A stretch of 8,323 nucleotides of DNA from Verrucomicrobiota bacterium. GTDB lineage: Bacteria; Verrucomicrobiota; Verrucomicrobiia; Opitutales; Opitutaceae. Below the pieces are notes generated by a model. It worked only from the letters and a program-made list of their open reading frames with translations. It was not told where the DNA came from and ran no database searches. Below are positions 6,411 through 8,323 of this stretch, one piece after another. The DNA lies in assembly GCA_023410155.1 (NCBI GenBank), contig JAEYQF010000418.1:1-8323 (forward strand). The letters run 5' to 3'. The stretch's first letter is position 1, and every line of letters starts with the position of its first letter. The translations under genes were made by a program, and so were the position numbers.

Positions 6411-7135
6411 AGCGCCACGCTTGGTGCAGCTTGATGGACAGGAATCAACCGCTTTTCGATCTCCGGGATCGGAAGCGATTCAAACGTGTCGAGGGTCAGC
6501 GCCTGCCCCACCGTGAATTGATGGGTGGCAGTGCGTCGCAGGGCGGACAAATGCGCCCCGCACCCGAGCTTCGCCCCGAGGTCGTGCGCGATGGTGCGCA
6601 CATAGGTGCCCTTGGTGCAGCGCAGCGTGAAATCCAGATGCGGCAGCGCGAAGCGGGTGAGTTCGAAATTCATCACGCGGATGAAACGGGGCTCGCGCTC
6701 CACCTCCTCGCCCTTGCGTGCGCTTTTGTAGAGTGGCACGCCGTCTATCTTGATGGCGGAAAACATTGGCGGCGTCTGATACTGATCACCGAGGAATCCA
6801 CGCATGGCGGCGCGCACTTCATCCTCAGTGAGCGGCGGCACGGGACGCGTCTCGAGCACTTCACCTTCGGCGTCCTGCGAATCCGTGACCTTACCGAGTT
6901 CAATGGTGCCGGTGTATTCTTTGTCCAGGCTGATGAGATACTGGGATATCCGGGTGGCCTTGCCGATGAGCATGATCAGCAGCCCGGTCGCCATCGGGTC
7001 GAGCGTGCCCGCGTGTCCCACGCGTTTCATGTTCAGTTTTCGCCGCACGCGCGCGACGACGTCGTGCGAGGTGTGGTCGCCCGGTTTGTCGATGAGGAGC
7101 ACGCCCTCAAGTTCCTTGCGCGGTTGGATCATCAT
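6407..7135 (-). CDS. truB: tRNA pseudouridine(55) synthase TruB, short form without PUA domain
   Basis: TruB isomerises U55 to pseudouridine in the T-loop of most tRNAs and also helps tRNA fold. The 242-aa product shows EGVLLIDKPGDHTSHDVV (10-27), GHAGTLDPMATG (40-51) with catalytic D46, the KEYTG box (72-76) with active-site Y74, TPPMFSAIKIDGVPLY (121-136), CTKGTYVRTIAHDLG (173-187) and HLSALRRT (195-202). It ends soon after the catalytic core, so it lacks the C-terminal PUA-like region of the roughly 310-aa E. coli and Thermotoga enzymes. The reading frame stays open for 36 more codons upstream, but those lie inside nrnA and do not resemble TruB. The ATG at 7135 overlaps the nrnA stop as ATGA, which supports this start and translational coupling. 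Confidence 0.95.
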   Translation of the reverse strand: MMIQPRKELEGVLLIDKPGDHTSHDVVARVRRKLNMKRVGHAGTLDPMATGLLIMLIGKATRISQYLISLDKEYTGTIELGKVTDSQDAEGEVLETRPVPPLTEDEVRAAMRGFLGDQYQTPPMFSAIKIDGVPLYKSARKGEEVEREPRFIRVMNFELTRFALPHLDFTLRCTKGTYVRTIAHDLGAKLGCGAHLSALRRTATHQFTVGQALTLDTFESLPIPEIEKRLIPVHQAAPSVAL

Positions 7136-8148
7136 GACGATAGACGCGACGCATCGACCGCGGCGAACTGGCCAGCCACGGCCGCAATCAAGCGCGCGCG
7201 GAAATCCTGTGTATCGGTCTTGAGGTTGAGGCCGGCGGCACACGCATGGCCGCCGCCGCTGAATTGAGCGGCGATGCGATCGAGGCGATACACGGGATCC
7301 TTGCCCCGCAGGCTCGCCTTCACGCTGCCGTCGGGGCGCTCCTCGATCAGCACGCCGACATCCACTCCGTCAATCGAGCGAGCGTAGTCGACTAGACCTT
7401 CCGTGTCCTCGGCGGTCGAGCCGGTGCGTTCAAAAACCCCGGCGGGAAGCACGCCGATGCAAAGACGTCCGCCGCATTCCATCGTCAGCGACGAAAGATA
7501 ACACTGCAGCAGGTTGAGTTTCCCGACTGACTCACGTTCGTAGAGTTCGAAGCCCGCCTGCGTGGGATTGGCGCCTCGGGAAAGGAGGTCCGCGGCGAGA
7601 AGAAACGTCCGCCGGGTAGTCGACGTGAACCGGAACTGCCCGGTATCGGTGAGGATACCGGTGTAAAGCCCCTGTGCGGTCGCCGCGTCGACCGGCAGAT
7701 CACAGTCCATGAACACGCCTGCAAGGATCTCGCACGTCGCGGCCGACGCGCTGTCGACCAGATTGAGTTCGGCGTAGCCGGTGTTGGAGAGGTGGTGATC
7801 GATGTTCGCCACCGGCTGCGGGAAACGCGCCTTCAGGCGCTCCCCGGGTCGAGCGTGATCGGCGCAGTCGACGAAAATGGCGGCGTAGTCCGTCGAATCC
7901 TGCAGCACGTCGTCCGTGCGGAGAAATGTCATTCCCGGCACAAGAAACTCCAGGCGGCGCGGGACCGGGTCGGCATTGACGCAGACCACATCGAGGCCGC
8001 GGGCGCGAAGCACGCGAGCCAGCGCGATCTGCGAGCCGATGCAGTCGCCATCCGGCCGGGCATGTCCCACGACCGCCACACGGCGGCCGGTGAGATGCAC
8101 CAGCAGCTGCCGGAATTGGGAGGAAAGTTCTGGATAGTGATTGGCCAC
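7132..8148 (-). CDS. nrnA: Bifunctional oligoribonuclease / pAp phosphatase NrnA (DHH/DHHA1 family)
   Basis: NrnA-type enzymes degrade 2-5-nt nanoRNAs from the ends and dephosphorylate pAp to AMP, using two metal ions. The 338-aa protein has the full DHH catalytic set: VVGHARPDGDCIGS (26-39; H29, D33, D35), FVDCADH (92-98; D94), the DHH triad in ANIDHHLSNTGY (D117-H118-H119) and LYTGILTDTGQF (161-172; D168). The C-terminal DHHA1 substrate-binding domain carries FSGGGHACAAG (296-306). The likely start is the GTG at 8148, 8 nt after the rbfA stop; it has no Shine-Dalgarno, the nearest GGAGGAG being about 20 nt away inside rbfA. Its place between rbfA and truB is the usual one for this family in the nusA-infB operon. 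A specific nanoRNase role rather than general pAp or cyclic-dinucleotide-product cleavage is inferred from homology. Confidence 0.93.
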   Translation of the reverse strand: MANHYPELSSQFRQLLVHLTGRRVAVVGHARPDGDCIGSQIALARVLRARGLDVVCVNADPVPRRLEFLVPGMTFLRTDDVLQDSTDYAAIFVDCADHARPGERLKARFPQPVANIDHHLSNTGYAELNLVDSASAATCEILAGVFMDCDLPVDAATAQGLYTGILTDTGQFRFTSTTRRTFLLAADLLSRGANPTQAGFELYERESVGKLNLLQCYLSSLTMECGGRLCIGVLPAGVFERTGSTAEDTEGLVDYARSIDGVDVGVLIEERPDGSVKASLRGKDPVYRLDRIAAQFSGGGHACAAGLNLKTDTQDFRARLIAAVAGQFAAVDASRLSS

Positions 8149-8156
8149 GAAAATGT

Positions 8157-8323
8157 TCAGGGCTGCTGCTCCTCCGGCGGTGCCGGCGGAGACTGCCGAT
8201 CGATCTCCTCGAGCAGCTCGAGGATGCGGGCCCCGGTCGCGTTGGAACGATCGGGCACGTATTCGAAGCGCGGGAGGTATTTCAGCACGATCCGACGACC
8301 CAGCTCCGCGCGCAACTCCCGCG
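8157..8323 (-). CDS. rbfA: Ribosome-binding factor A (RbfA), C-terminal fragment, 5' end beyond the window
   Basis: Reading the minus strand from 8321 to the TGA at 8159-8157 gives 54 residues. The segment RELRAELGRRIVLKYLPRF, then FEYVPDRSNATGARILELLEE, matches the end of the RbfA KH-like domain (LRxELGxR, hydrophobic strand with P, then a D-S-x-x-x-x-G-x-RI helix). RbfA binds 16S rRNA and assists late 30S maturation. The last 14 residues form a Pro/Glu/Gln-rich tail (SPPAPPEEQQP) typical of variable RbfA extensions. The placement directly before nrnA, truB and ribF strongly supports the call, although the domain is only partly visible. Confidence 0.88.
   Translation of the reverse strand, partial: RELRAELGRRIVLKYLPRFEYVPDRSNATGARILELLEEIDRQSPPAPPEEQQP

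Noticed and set aside
7136..7243. 36-codon upstream extension of the truB frame
   Set aside because: It lies wholly inside the 3' end of nrnA and has no TruB similarity. The ATG at 7135 forms a typical ATGA overlap and gives the conserved N-terminus.

Overview
The window is a compact, GC-rich bacterial chromosome segment (roughly 60-65% GC by eye). It is nearly all coding, and every complete gene lies on the minus strand. The gene content is housekeeping, with one striking exception. The lineage cannot be read directly. The Gram-negative-style gene set, high GC, lack of Shine-Dalgarno sequences at any start, and divergent RecN motifs would suit a verrucomicrobial (Opitutales-like) genome, but this is a tentative inference.

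Left edge (1-234): the 3' end of ispH (plus strand) converges on a PLP aminotransferase gene. The gap holds two inverted repeats, one a perfect 9-bp stem. Positions 235-1416 (minus) encode a fold-type I aminotransferase of the LysN/MocR-like group. The 163-bp gap that follows (1417-1579) carries a short 22-bp-period tandem repeat and ends at recN (1580-3250, minus), the SMC-like ATPase of double-strand break repair.

Centre (3335-5203, minus): a hybrid sensor histidine kinase whose membrane domain closely matches the ethylene-binding domain of plant ethylene receptors. All the ETR1 residues known to matter for copper/ethylene binding that I checked are present at the same relative spacing. This is the most interesting gene in the window. 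Between it and the next block lie a strong hairpin (5318-5347) and a tRNA-Val(GAC) gene with encoded CCA (5352-5428, minus).

Right side (5466-8323, minus): the tail of the classical translation operon, in transcription order rbfA (partial), nrnA, truB, ribF. Genes are separated by 8 nt or overlap by 4 nt (nrnA/truB as ATGA, truB/ribF as GTGA), which points to co-transcription and translational coupling. The block combines 30S maturation (RbfA), nanoRNA/pAp turnover (NrnA), tRNA psi55 formation (TruB) and FMN/FAD synthesis (RibF). The tRNA-Val starts 37 nt beyond ribF, so it may be co-transcribed with this operon and closed off by the downstream hairpin. No CRISPR array, insertion sequence or phage gene was seen.
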